Assembly: GCA_933228895.1 (NCBI GenBank) | Contig: OW121855.1 | Location: forward strand, 70,456,698-70,520,697 | Reading direction: 5' to 3' | Source of the DNA: Platycnemis pennipes | Taxonomy: Eukaryota > Arthropoda > Insecta > Odonata > Platycnemididae | DNA length: 64,000 nucleotides | Shown here: positions 34,163 to 45,754 of the stretch, one piece after another | Layout: each line of letters starts with the position of its first letter | Position numbering within the stretch: position 1 is the stretch's first letter | Program-made: the position numbers and the translations under genes | Notes under the pieces: generated by a model | The model's input: the letters and a program-made list of their open reading frames with translations, nothing else | Databases searched by the model: none | What the model was told of the DNA's origin: nothing

Positions 34163-36265
34163 ATATTTTATTAACACCGTAGGGATACAATTGTCCATGG
34201 GTTTCGTCAATTAAAATACAGATTACAGTGACAGAGACGTGGAAGTACAGTAAAAACATAGATTACAAAATATCATTAAAAAAGTCCTGAACACTATAGT
34301 AACATTTGCTATATAGCAAGATCTTCAATCTATTTTTAAAAACCATTGGTGAGGTAAGGGATTTTAAACCAGAGGGCAGCTTGTTGTAAATTGCAGCAAT
34401 TGAGTAATAGGGGCCTTTCTGGCAGAGGCTAAATGAATAAAGATGACTATGAATGTCATTTTTTGAGCGAGTGTCATGACTGTGAAATTCAGAGTTAATG
34501 TGAAAGTAATGTGGATAACACTTCACAAACATGGCACATGTGAGAATATAAATACATGGAAGTGTGAGGATCCTGAGGGAGACAAACAGTGGCCGACCAC
34601 TCATTCGTATTGGAACTCTACAGATGGCCTTAATGGCCTGTTTCTGTAGGGAGAAGGCCTTAGCTGCAGTAGGGGAGTTACCCCAAAACATAGTACCATA
34701 GGACAATAATGAGTGTACTTTGGCAAAGTACAGTTTTTAGAACATTGAGAGAAACAAGAGGAGAAAGTTTCCTTATCATATAAATACCAACTGAGAGTTT
34801 CTTATTCATTTCAAAAATATGAGTTGACCAGTCAAGAGTCTCATCAAGCTGAAGACCTAAGAATTTCACAGATGAGGAGGTGGAGAAATCAGAATGAGGA
34901 GGCAGAGTAGGAATCTCATGAGAGAACTTGTTGTGGAAAAGAATACAAGTAGTTTTAACCTCATTCAAAACAACTCTGTTAAGGTGGCACCACAGCAACA
35001 TCTCATCTTTTGTAATAGAGGCCAAATGATCCAAGAGTGGTAAAATACTAGCTGATAGGAGATTAGATGTATCATCAGCGTACATCACGGTGGAACTATA
35101 TGAGAAATGTTTAGGAAGATCATTGATGAAGAGGAGAGACAGTAGGGGACCAAGAATGGAACCTTGAGGTACTCCAACCGGTACTTTCAAGGGACTGGAT
35201 TTGATTTCCACCACTCCTGGCAATGATTGGTGAGTGTAACTGACAAATTGCGATCTGTCAGGAATGATGAGATCCAATTTAAAGAGTTGTTAGTGATTCC
35301 CAGGCACTGAAGTTTGGTCTTGAGAACTTCATGATCCACGCTGTTAAAAGCATTTTTGAAGTCAAAAGAGATACCTATAATGTGATGTTTATTGTTCATT
35401 CCAAGAATAACATTATTTAGGAACTCGAAAATAGCAGAGTTAGTGGACCTGCCAGATCTAAAACCATGCTGAGAGTCAGAAATTAAATTAAACGTCTGGA
35501 GGTACTTAGTTAATCTATGCTGGAAAAGTTTTTCAAAGATCTTTGAAAACATTGATAGGATGGAGATAGGTCTATAATTAATAGACTCAGAAGGGCAGCC
35601 TTTCTTGGGAATTGGTATGACCCTGGCCAGCTTTAGGGCAGAGGGAAAGAAGCCAGTGCTAAATGAGAGATTGATGATATCAGTCAATGGAGGAGTAATT
35701 AAGTTTGACGACGCAATTATAATACTGGGAGGCATGCCATAGGGCCCAGGTGAGGAATTACCCAGGGAGATGATGGTTCTTTGAACCTCATAAGGGTCAG
35801 TGGGATGTAGGAAAAAAGAATGAGGAGAAGTCCTACATTGCAGAATCGGCTGAGTAGACCAATTGGAATGAGGCAAATAAATTGCTGCTTAAATTTGTCA
35901 GCAATATTTTCAGGGTTATCTTCCAGTATACCTCCAAAATCAATGCTAGTGCTACTAGGGCAGTTAGAGGATTGAGTATTCTCCTTAATCACTTTCCAGG
36001 TATCTCTAATAATGTTAGTTGATTTCCCTAGAAATTTATCGATTGCAGCCTTCTTTTCGCCAATAACACGGGACTTAAGTTGCTTTAGAGCATCAAGATA
36101 TGCACTGCGAAATGAGTTGTCAACAAATTTACTCATGTAATGAAGATCACGAACATGAGCAGACAGGGCTTTCAGCTCAGGGGAATTGAGCTTGAAACCA
36201 CCATAAGGATTTTTATTTCTAACTCTTCTAATGGGAAAACAAGCTTCAAAATATGACATGAATAT
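34163..36265 (-). pseudogene. Jockey/CR1-like LINE with nearly complete RT, three frameshifts
   Basis: Four overlapping minus-strand frames cover ORF2 from the pre-RT linker to the end: 35717-36259 (linker), 35187-35876 (KLARVIPIPKKGCPSESINY, HGFRSGRSTNSAIFEFL, SFDFKNAFNSVDHEVL), 34678-35277 (VPVGVPQGSILGPLLSLLFI, MYADDTSNLL) and 34263-34706 (C-terminal SHDTRSKNDIH). Breaks lie near 35800, 35230 and 34690. The catalytic D of FDF and the YADD box are intact. The 3' end carries an ATT/AAT microsatellite (34150-34165). EN and ORF1 are missing, so it was probably 5'-truncated at insertion. Confidence 0.85.
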
Positions 36266-36299
36266 ATTTAAGAAGGCCTTAAATTTATAGAATATTTAT

Positions 36300-36572
36300 C
36301 TCATTCAATACACTTTTAAGTGAATTAAATATAAACTTACCTACGGAAATGTTTCATGGACAGATATTGTCGATGTTAGCGACATTATAAATTTGAACGA
36401 ATTTTGTATGTGACATTCAGCCGGCCTTGACTGTTTTGGTAATTAATTGTACTATTAGTGTATTAAGTTCTTTTAGTTTTATGATTGTAATTATGATTAA
36501 TTGTGAAAAAAGTTTACCCTATTATTGTGTTTTCATGTTGGGTGAACTTAAAAAATTATTAAATAAATAAAT
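36300..36572 (+). repeat. LINE-like 3' UTR with TAAA-repeat tail
   Basis: The stretch ends AAATAAATAAATAAATATG (36553-36572), a simple-repeat tail usual for non-LTR elements. No polymerase codons are attached. Confidence 0.35.
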
Positions 36573-37016
36573 AAATATGAAACCTAGGACAGTGAGAAAT
36601 TATTGGTCAGGATTTAATTATGTGATGAGACATCACTGGTTCCAAGCGATTGACCAATGTGATAAAGGAACGAAAAAATGAAAAGAATGAACAGAAGACA
36701 TTTTAATAGGAGTTTGGATAAACTATAATGGACAGGATGAAGTAGAATTCAGTTTCTACGAGAACCAACTTCTGAAGTTCTATCACACTATTCTTAAACC
36801 TTTGACAATGCATCATCTATGCCTGAGTTGGGATTAAAAATTATCTCTGAACTGCCAAGCTTGTGCACTACTGACCTAGTAACTAAACATGGACAGAAAA
36901 TAACACTAAGTGCATGGCACGGAATATAAAAGAGGAAAGAATGTTACAAGATGAAATTAAGAAGCAGATTTGGATTGCTAGTCCTGCGTAACTAACTGAA
37001 AGTTAATCAGAAGGTA

Positions 37017-38452
37017 CACTGAAAAAAAGATTTTCTTAAATCGAGAGGTGCCCTCTTGATTTAAGAGTAGGTCTCACTAAAATAGGTGCCCAGGATATTT
37101 TCTTAATTTAAGAGGGGATCCCACTAGAGTTGTAGCCACCAGAAAAATATTCTTAAATTAAGAATATTCTCTTAACATCGAATACCGTCCTGTATTTCTA
37201 AATTAAGAATACTCTCTTGAGAGATAAGTATAATTTATACTTATATTAAGAATAATTTCTTGCTTTTTTAAGAATTTTATCCTCTTTAACTAAGAATATC
37301 GAGGTATTGTAAAATAAGCACTGCAATGTTTAATCAGGTAAAATGTGTTTATTGCATAAAAACAATACAATTTCAGCACAAGTTTGAAATGGCCATGGCC
37401 AATAATGTTCATGTTTAAAGTAACATATAACTTCCCATCATCACCAACTCTAGGGAATTCCGGAAAACTTATTAGGTACGACACAAGAAGCCATTGTTCA
37501 GTTGCGTTCAAAGCATTGTAAATTAGCATTGAAACCAATAGTATTCATTGCAGTTACAAAGAAGAGGCATACTCACTTTTAAAACGCTCCTTTTCAACAA
37601 ATCATTCTTCTTCAGACAGTCTTCCACTTCAGCGACCAATTCCATGATGATGGCTGGATACAAGAGCACTAGATGATTCCAAGACGATGGCTAGTTACGA
37701 TAAATGAAGCATGGTCAAGAATCTTGAATATTGTCGCAGGACGAGAATCTGAACAAGAAGGATGATCATGCATGGAACCCTGTGGCTCGTGGACTGTGAA
37801 GTCTGGCTTTCGCTCCACGACTGTGGACAGTGGGTGCTAGGAAGTGCCAAACAATGTGTTGAAGAATGAAAATCAACTTTGTAATGCCCCGTTTCCATAA
37901 CTAGTGTAGCTACGAGCATAGCTAAGATAAGGGGCCCTCGGTGGCCAACCTAATTGCGGCATTGCTTGTTGCCTTGAGCCGTGAAGTTTGAAGATCGCAA
38001 ACGTTTGCCAAGTTTTAGTCATCTAGGTGGAATTGGACTGCAAGATAAATCTGCCTAAGACGCAGCTTATTATGTCACTATCTCTCTCAAGTTTTATTTG
38101 GTGCCCAATTGAAAAGAATCACGCGAGAAGGTTTAATCTAAACTATGTAGTTGTTTTGGTACCTCTCCTGACCACACCCCTACTCCCTTTCTCGCTACCC
38201 TTTCCTTGCCCACCTTCTCCTTCTTTCCCCATTCTCTCAAGCATGTGAGTCCCTTTGTAACCCTAGTGATTACGAAAATATTCTAACATTGAGAATATTT
38301 TCTTACACCCTGTAAGTTTAAAGTCGTGACCGCTAGGTGGCATTAGTTCCAACTCACTTAGGTAAAAAAATCACCTAAAATCTAGAATCTCATCTTAGAT
38401 GTCAGCCGTAAGAATATTTCCCTCTTAATTTAAGAATACTTTTTTTTCAGTG
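37017..38452. mobile_element. CACTG-ended DNA element with TTCTTAAATTAAGAA palindromes
   Basis: The left end CACTGAAAAAAAGATTTTCT and, inward from the right, CACTGAAAAAAAAGTATTCT are clear inverted repeats flanked by TA on both sides (37015-37016, 38453-38454). Both subterminal zones are packed with variants of the palindrome TTCTTAAATTAAGAA (37040-37275; 38280-38440). The 1436-bp element has no recognisable transposase. CACTG-type termini occur in the CMC group (Mirage, Chapaev); the 2-bp TA target would need checking. Confidence 0.7.
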
Positions 38453-38454
38453 TA

Positions 38455-39248
38455 GAATGGAGTCACCGCAGAATGTTTAGCGAGCATTGAAGACACAAGA
38501 AACGTTTTTAAGATGCAAAAGATAGTGTGTTTATTATTTATATTATATGTTTATTATTAATTATTCCACATACCATAAATACTGCAAATAATGGTAAAAT
38601 ATTAATCTAATCTACAATTTATTGAGTAATTAAATCCAACTGGGTATTTTACGAATGTGCTAAAAAAGCACTTTGGAGAAAAATGAAAGTTGCTTCAATT
38701 TTTTCCTATTAAAAGCAGAAAATATCACAGGTATTAGCATAAATGTATTGTAAGGATGATTCTTGCTTCTGAGTCCCCATACATACCTTTCATGCCATTC
38801 CTTTTGCATTATGCTGACTAAAAAACATATCTCATGATTGTAGCAGATGAAAGTAAGTGGTGTTTTGCTTATTCATCCAAAATACCAAAGTTTAAATTAT
38901 CTTTTATTTCAGCAATTCAATGTATCAGCACACTGAATATACCTATTCATGGCTCTCAGACATTTCATGCCATTTCTTTTCATCTTAAATCCTCTAATTC
39001 CATTGGTAGTCCTTTTAAAAGAGAACCTTGTCAGTGAACAACAGTAGAAGTGGGCTTAGGGTATTGGTATATCTCCAGTTATAAATGGCAAGAAAAGATC
39101 CAAACTCACATTTTGACTGCTGTCACCATAAGCATATGATGGTGCCATTATAGTATCTTCACTTTATTTATTTATCACATTGTATTTTCCATTAATTTGA
39201 AAATGCTCAAAATAACTGCAGGTTGATAGTCACGGTATACAATTAGTA
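38455..39248. other. No supported gene
   Basis: AT-rich intergenic DNA between two DNA elements. I see no coding sequence. Confidence 0.4.
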
Positions 39249-39250
39249 TA

Positions 39251-39405
39251 CAGACAAGCCTGTTTATAACGAAGTTGAGGAGGCCGAATATTTACTTTGT
39301 ATTAACTGAACTTCTTGTATGTGGACCAGTTTTTTAGACCCTCTCTTTGACAGGGAATAGCCTTCACTTCGTTATAAACAGGTTTGATATAAGTGGGCTT
39401 GGCTG
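39251..39405. mobile_element. pogo/mariner-like MITE, copy 1 (155 bp)
   Basis: Flanked by TA on both sides. The left end CAGACAAGCCTGTTTATAAC and the inward right end CAGCCAAGCCCACTTATATC are inverted repeats. The interior (TTGACAGGGAATAGCCTTCA, CTTCGTTATAA) closely matches the copy at 59254-59425. No coding capacity. Confidence 0.8.
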
Positions 39406-40239
39406 TAAATTTCTTCCCTGAAAAGTTGGACTTCTGGAATAATGGAACAAACCAACAATCATAAACATCTTTTTCATGTAAAAATTAATCTAAATTAGAT
39501 AATTGCAGCAAATATGCTCTACTTTTCTGCCATAGCTATATATGAACCTACCATTTCCAAGCTTTTTAATATTAAACCTAAAAATAAACCAACACAGTGC
39601 AACATATGTAAAATCATGGAGTTTTGGTGCACAAGAAGGAAACTGCCGTAAGTTTATCTCTGAATATCACTTTTACAGAAGTGATTTGTAGAGGTGTTAG
39701 GTAATCACTGTTGCGGTTTTGAGGCAAATGACTTACAAACCAGTGATTAGGCAGGATTGTGACTTTATTCATCACATCATGAAAAACAACAAATTCAATA
39801 ATACATACATTGAGACATCTATAGCCAGTGCAGTGGAACAAAAGCAAAACTACAAGGACAATGAACAGCTCTGTTTACTTACTGTTTACCCCCGAAACCT
39901 TCAATAATCACCACTTCTTAAAATTCAGTAAATTATTTGACAAATGTCTTACATTTAAAAAGAGAACGAGAGGGTTTGCCTTGACAACTAATATGTGAGA
40001 GGGATGCATGGGAATGGTGAGTTACAGTATGGCAAGGAGTAGTAGTAAACTTATGTTTTATGTACACAATAAATGGCTAAGGTTATATTATTCCATCATT
40101 ATCATACCTAATATGTACCACATTCCTAGGATAAACACCAATACTCCAGGAGGGATTTGAACCCACAAACTAAATTTAACCATGGCAGAAAAGTAAGAAA
40201 ATTACAACTGTGTGAAAGCTTTTGCGGTGATCAATTACT
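39406..40239. other. No supported gene
   Basis: Short open stretches only, without motifs. The sequence lies just left of the TTAA element that starts at 40244. Confidence 0.4.
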
Positions 40240-40811
40240 TTAACACTAGAACGGCCAGAGGGGTCATTTTGACCCCATCGTGTTTTTAAATTAATTTTTG
40301 GATCTCATTTTTTAAGAGAACAGAATTTCTTCTCGTGACTTTTAATATTTTTATTAGGTGTTCACTTGCATACATTTTTACCTTCCTAAAATAATCCATT
40401 GAGGAGTTAAATTATATTTTACCTTGAACGCCCAAGTGGGGTCATTTTGACCCAAGGGTTCATTTGCGCGCTTTATCTCTGCTAAACGTCCTTTTTTATT
40501 TGCATTTTTGTATAATTCTGCTGCATAAGTGTTCACTGCTCTCTCGTCTTATCTTTTTCATTCGGTTACTTATCTTCCAAGTTCGTATCAGTTTCCAAAA
40601 AAGTTTTGTTTCCTTTCCCCATCACGTCCTCACTTTTTGTTTTGCTTACATGTGGAATATTTAGTAATTACTTTGTTGTAATCATCATACATCGTCAATC
40701 TCTGTGGTGTGAGGAGAATGCAATTTTGTTTACCAGTTTCGCACGAATTTATCAACTTTATAGTTGACTCCAAATCTAATTATTTCTCTTCGGATGACGA
40801 GTGCAAAATAA

Positions 40812-40992
40812 AACTCGGTCTTACATTGGAAAAGAAAAACCACTTTGCACATTCCACACAAAGGTTCTATTTATTTCTACCATAATTTAGACAATATATG
40901 TCATTATCAAAATCGATAATGACATATATTGTAGAAACCGATAAAACCTTTGTGTGGAATGTAAAAAGTGATTTTTCTTTTCCAACCGAGTG
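40812..40992. mobile_element. Hairpin MITE, about 80-bp arms
   Basis: Two arms meet near 40916: the left runs GGAAAAGAAAAACCACTTTG, CACATTCCACACAAAGGTT and ACAATATATGTCATTATC; the right is its reverse complement with a few differences. The centre is only a few bases, so the transcript or single strand would fold into one long stem. A single arm of the same family is at 1423-1485. No target duplication was identified. Confidence 0.8.
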
Positions 40993-41439
40993 GTTCCACA
41001 AAGTAAAGCCTCAAACTTTGAACTCATTCTCACAGTGACAGCAAGTGAAGTTTGTGTATTTGTTGTCCATTGTTCGTGGCTTCGCAGGACGAATTTGCAG
41101 TGTGATCGGTATTTTGAAGATAGCTGTGATCAAAAATTTCTCAAAGACCAGCATAATGTTCTGCTGACATTCTTGATGAGCTGCATAAGATTCAATAAGA
41201 TGAGTCAATGGTGGAGAGTGTTCATTTGTCAAATCCGACGGCAAGCTGACATTTGAAACTTGTGAAGAATAAACAGAATCCTCAGAATGTGACGATAAGT
41301 ACCCATTTGATGAACTCAGTAGAGACACTAGGAAGGGTGGATCTAAAAGTAAGCTCACTATTTGATATAATATTCATTCACTATTTTCAAGGCACTCGGG
41401 GTCAAAGCAAAAGATACCCTCCTTGGAATAATCAGAGAT

Positions 41440-42765
41440 AGTGGAAGACAGTGGAAGGCAGTGGAAGATCCCTATGACAGTGGAAGGCCACCAGAGAATT
41501 TCCAGAAGAGTGAAATTAGCAGGAAATGCGAAGAACACAGAACCTTTAGCCTGGTGTTACAACCATCGAAAATACTTACTAAGATTATTAGCAGAAGAAT
41601 GGAAGGGAATATTGAAGGGAATCTTTCGGAAAATCAATTCGGATTCAGAAAAAACCAAGGAGCTAGGGAGGCAATACTCAGCTGAAGGATACTGGCTGAG
41701 AAAATGATACACGTATACAAGCTGTTGTATGTGGCATTCGTGGACTTGGAATAGGCCTTTGACAACCTGGAATAGAACAAGATGTTCAAGATACTGGAAG
41801 CCATTGGAATGGATTACAAGGATAGAAGAAAAATCTACTGGCTCTACAAGAACCAGGTCACCACAATGCAAATAAAAGACGGAAGGAAGATAAAAGCCAA
41901 AATAAATGAAGGAGTAAGAGAATGATTCAAACCTCTCCCCAGTGTTATTCAATATATACCTGGGAGAAGCAATTAGAGATGCAGAGGAAATTGGTATCAA
42001 GGGCATCAAGGTGAATGGCGAAGAAATAAACATGCTCTGGTTTGCTGATGACATCGCAGTTGTAGCAGAATGTCGAGGGAACTTGCAAGCATCCATGACC
42101 ACTATGGACTAAGTACTTCAACAATATAATAAGAGCAATACTAATAGGAAACTAAAACCCTAGTGTGCGGAAGAGAGAATCAAGGGCAAATACCACATTT
42201 GGAGGAGTGACTTTGGAACAAGTGGAGTACTTCACGTACCTCGGTAGCACTATCACTTGGGATGGAAGAAGCTCAACAGAGATCAAGGGCAGAATAGCAC
42301 ATGATAAGGAGGCGTTTATGAAGAAGAGACAGCTACTGTGCTCAAAGAACCTACGGCTGCAAACAAGGAAGCACTTCATCGTATGGAGCGTGGTAATCTA
42401 TGGATCAGAGACATGGAAAATCGGGAAAGCAGGCCAGCGAAGAATTGAAGCATTCGAAACATGGTGCTCGAGGAGAATGTTGAAGATTAAATTGACTGAT
42501 ATAGTGAGGCATGAAGAGGTGTGCAGGAGAGCAGATGAAGATGGACATACCTTGAGGCACAATGAATTAGTTAGAAATATAATAGAGGGGAAGATCGAAG
42601 GGAAGGTCCCACAAGGAAGACCAAGGGGCAAGTATCTAGAGCAAATAAAGCAGGACGTGAAAGAGAAAACATACGAGGGCGTTGGGCAATTAACACTAAA
42701 TAGGGAGTAATGGAGGGCTGCAGTAAACCAATCATAGGATTGAAATGCTGACGATGATGAAAACT
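41440..42765 (+). pseudogene. RTE/L2-like LINE reverse transcriptase relic
   Basis: In order on the plus strand: TFSLVLQPSKILTKIISRRM, NLSENQFGFRKNQGAREAIL (41575-41685), a YVAFVDLE..FDN box with one stop (about 41730-41770), IYWLYKNQVTTMQIKDGRK, MLWFADDIAVVAECRGNL (about 42030-42085), then an intact C-terminal frame 42165-42710 with FTYLGSTITWDG, WSVVIYGSETWKIGKAGQRR and ETWCSRRMLKIKLTDIVRHE. It ends WRAAVNQS before a GATGATGA tail. RT motifs A and C are both recognisable. A frameshift near 41935 and several stops kill it. It lies inside the TTAA element. Confidence 0.85.
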
Positions 42766-43201
42766 ATTTTCATTAGGCTACTCAATTTTTTTACATTTTT
42801 TCAGATGGTATTTTCAATTTTGGCAGGACAAACCATTCATCATAAAACAGTACACATTGCAAAAACAACAAATAAATATGTTTAAATAAAGTAGGTGACA
42901 TTTGTTGTTTACTGAGTGTCAACATTTTAGGCAAGAAAAAATGAAATTGAATAAAAACGAGAAAATGATTCCAACTCTCAAAGTTGATATTTCAATAAAT
43001 AGTTACATTGAGAAAAATATTGCTGTAATGAACTGATAAAAGCAATAAATGCGAAGAACTAGGGCATTATTTAATGAAAAAACACTAAAAATGGAAACAC
43101 ATAAATGCCTTGTGAAAAATTAACTTATTAATTACCGGGGGTCAAAATGACCCCATTTGGGCATTGAATGATGTTGAGAAGTCCGGACCTCCTAGTGTTA
43201 A

Positions 43202-43679
43202 TTGACAAGCTAGATAAAAGGAAGTAAAATATTCATAATTCAACAAAAAAACAGACAACATACTTACTCAGAAAGGGTTTTAATTGCAGAAAAATATATG
43301 CAAAGAAGGCTAACCTGGCTTTTCCTTCAAACCTGATGTCATGTTAAAGTAGCTCTTTGAATCAATCTTCATTTTTTCTTCCTCACATCCTTCTACAAAT
43401 TTGGCTAAGTTACTTCAAATTTGACTGAGAATAACCTTTTCCTCGCCAGAGGGACAAAGCGAAGCATTCCTGGTGAAATCGCTAGCGAATGAAAATGAAA
43501 ATATGAATCCGCACACCTTTTGCCAATCTATTCACCAAATCATGCAGGCTATAGCCAGAAAGAACCAGAATAGGCCCCCCTGGGCTGCCTCCACAGCGAA
43601 GCCAGCCTGAGGCCAGCCGTCCCCTCCTTCACACTCCTCCTCCACTCCTATGTGCAGTTTTTGATCTCTTGGCATTTTC
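43202..43679. other. No supported gene
   Basis: Nothing convincing; a moderately GC-rich patch at 43560-43650 has no long frame. Confidence 0.35.
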
Positions 43680-43818
43680 AGGTGATAAATTTAAACATTT
43701 TGTGATTTTTCCCTGACCACAAGTTAAATTCCCTGACTTTTCCAGGATTTCCATGACCGTTTTCATTTTCCCTGACTTTTCCAGGTTTTCCAGGATTTCC
43801 AGGTTCCTATAAACCCTG
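43680..43818 (-). mobile_element. Right end of a hAT-like element
   Basis: Read inward from 43818 the sequence starts CAGGGTTTATAGGAACCTGG and repeats the units CCTGGAAA and GTCAGGGAAAA several times. CAGGGTT ends with such subterminal repeats are typical of hAT transposons. I did not find a matching left end, so it may be a truncated copy. Confidence 0.5.
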
Positions 43819-43829
43819 TTACGTAGTCA

Positions 43830-45060
43830 CTCATACCATACAAATAAAAACAACTCTTTGAAAAAATCCCCTGCAACCCATCCTTTTTTAAAATCACCCA
43901 ATACTTTACCTCAATACTTTTCCTATTCTCCAGTAGTTCACTTGAATTGTGGCATTACCTTCACCGTGAGCAAAATTATAATTCTTACACATTGAAACTA
44001 TATCCTTTTCCCAGACTGTGCATTAAACTGAATACAAAATGTTGTCCTAGCCCAGAATCTTCTTCATTGGACAATCATGCCTAGTAAATCAATATTCAAT
44101 TTTACCCTAGTTTTGAGAAACAAGGAAGAAATAGCTATTTCAGCAAGCTTTTCTGTCCTCGTCTGCTAAATAAGCAGGGCTACCATGTGTGGATGTACAG
44201 GTTGTGCCCAACACAAAGGCACAAGGGTATGAGTACAATTGAGAGGGCACTATTATGAAATCATTTTGGTTTTATTTCATAAATTTTATCTCACTAAATT
44301 GTGGGTGCTGGGTTTCATTTACACAAAGGTATCACTTATGCATGCAGTGATGCTGCAAACAGATAAAATAAATACAAGGTTTTCATTTATTATGCAGTTC
44401 AAATAACAGTTGATATAAGACACAAAAAAATTATATTGAGAACTTAAGCAATCAATATCAGACAGAACATGTCACCATCTGCTACAATCAACCATGGGCA
44501 TTATGTATCAGAGGAAGACTGCTTCTCCTAAGGTAGTGGCTCTATTGATAACTTTGAGGAGAACAGAAACGTATTGGATTAGCTCATACCTCAGCTGGCA
44601 ATTATGAACAAAAAGCACATGGTTACTTCATGTTCAGGAGTATAAACAAATGTGTGAATTTCATAATATAGGTACCTACCTCATTTTTTCATACAGATAT
44701 TGATACCTATTTCATTTTTAATTTATATGATTTCAGGAAAGATTCCTCTATTTAAGGGTTTCAACGTAACCTTTGTAGAAAGCAATGAACTGGTTTTGAA
44801 TCTTTCAGGACCTTTCCCATTCTTCCAGGGCCTCAATCATGGATCTTCATAATGCATGCGCTAGCGTTATCCTTATTTTTTGATTTAACTTATGTAAGAG
44901 AGAACGTGATCTCCATTCTTCTTTTTTTGCACAGAACTTCAAATCGCTTATTACAATCAGTGGAGCGAATTTTATAGACGGTTATTGTTAACCCTGCGCT
45001 ACTCTAGGGGTAAGCGTTAATGATAAAGATTGTGATAATGCAAAAGATAGATCTGTGATT
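43830..45060. other. No supported gene
   Basis: AT-rich intergenic DNA. No coding sequence or clear repeat was recognised. Confidence 0.4.
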
Positions 45061-45067
45061 CCACACC

Positions 45068-45165
45068 AGTTTATTCACTGTGGCCTAAAGGTTACACTTC
45101 TCCCTGGTATAATTTCACAATGTAGGTCATTAATCGTATGGCACAAGGGTTGTAGTTAACTCTTG
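45068..45165 (+). repeat. Dispersed repeat, unoccupied relative of the Harbinger target
   Basis: TTCACTGTGGCCTAAAGGTT, CACAATGTAGGTC and ACAAGGGTTGTAGTTAACT match the left (54286-54334) and right (58995-59021) flanks of the Harbinger element once that element is removed. The class of the repeat is unknown. Confidence 0.75.
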
Positions 45166-45754
45166 GGTGAATGAAGTGGGCTTTGGCTGATCTCCTTAAA
45201 TTATTTGCACTTCATACACTGATTATGGCATATCTACCTCAGTACAAGCTTCAGAGAGAGATTCACCAGATGTTCATTTCTTTTGTCCAGCTTTCATGGC
45301 ATTTTAGTTCGCAACATAAACTTCATATTATGAATCCTGTGATGTTAATCAAGATTTTTTATCTCTTAGAGACAACGCTGCATGAACTTGATAGAGGAAC
45401 TGAGGGCTATCCTTGGGGGTGATTTTCTTCATATGGTATCAACGAACTGGGCTAATAACTGCATATTGAGTGAATCTGTTTACATAAAGCTTTTGAAACT
45501 CAATACCATCAATCAGGAATGCATCACATCACAAGAGAATAAGAATAGTATGCAATAGTGTACTAAAACTGTCAAAATTATTTTATAGATTTGCATATCA
45601 TAAAAATTTACGTTCTTTCTTATCAAATCAAAATATAGCACTTTTATTTGAATAATATGTTATTTCCACAACACAAAGCCTATCTTAAGAACACTATTTA
45701 TGTTCTTTTGCAATAAACCTGATGAAATATAATAACCATTTATTTCTCCATTAA

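Larger units (their letters stand above)
40244..43197. mobile_element. piggyBac-type TTAA element carrying a nested LINE and hairpin
   Basis: TTAA lies at 40240-40243 and 43198-43201. The ends are CACTAGAACGGCCAGAGGGG on the left and, inward, CACTAGGAGGTCCGGACTTC on the right, each followed by a palindromic GGGGTCATTTTGACCCC. A second copy of that motif lies at 40437-40453. The left-end layout recurs at 45755-45970. No piggyBac transposase is seen inside; the 2954 bp include a hairpin MITE (40812-40992) and a LINE relic (41440-42765) that probably inserted later. The element therefore looks like a non-autonomous derivative. Confidence 0.8.
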
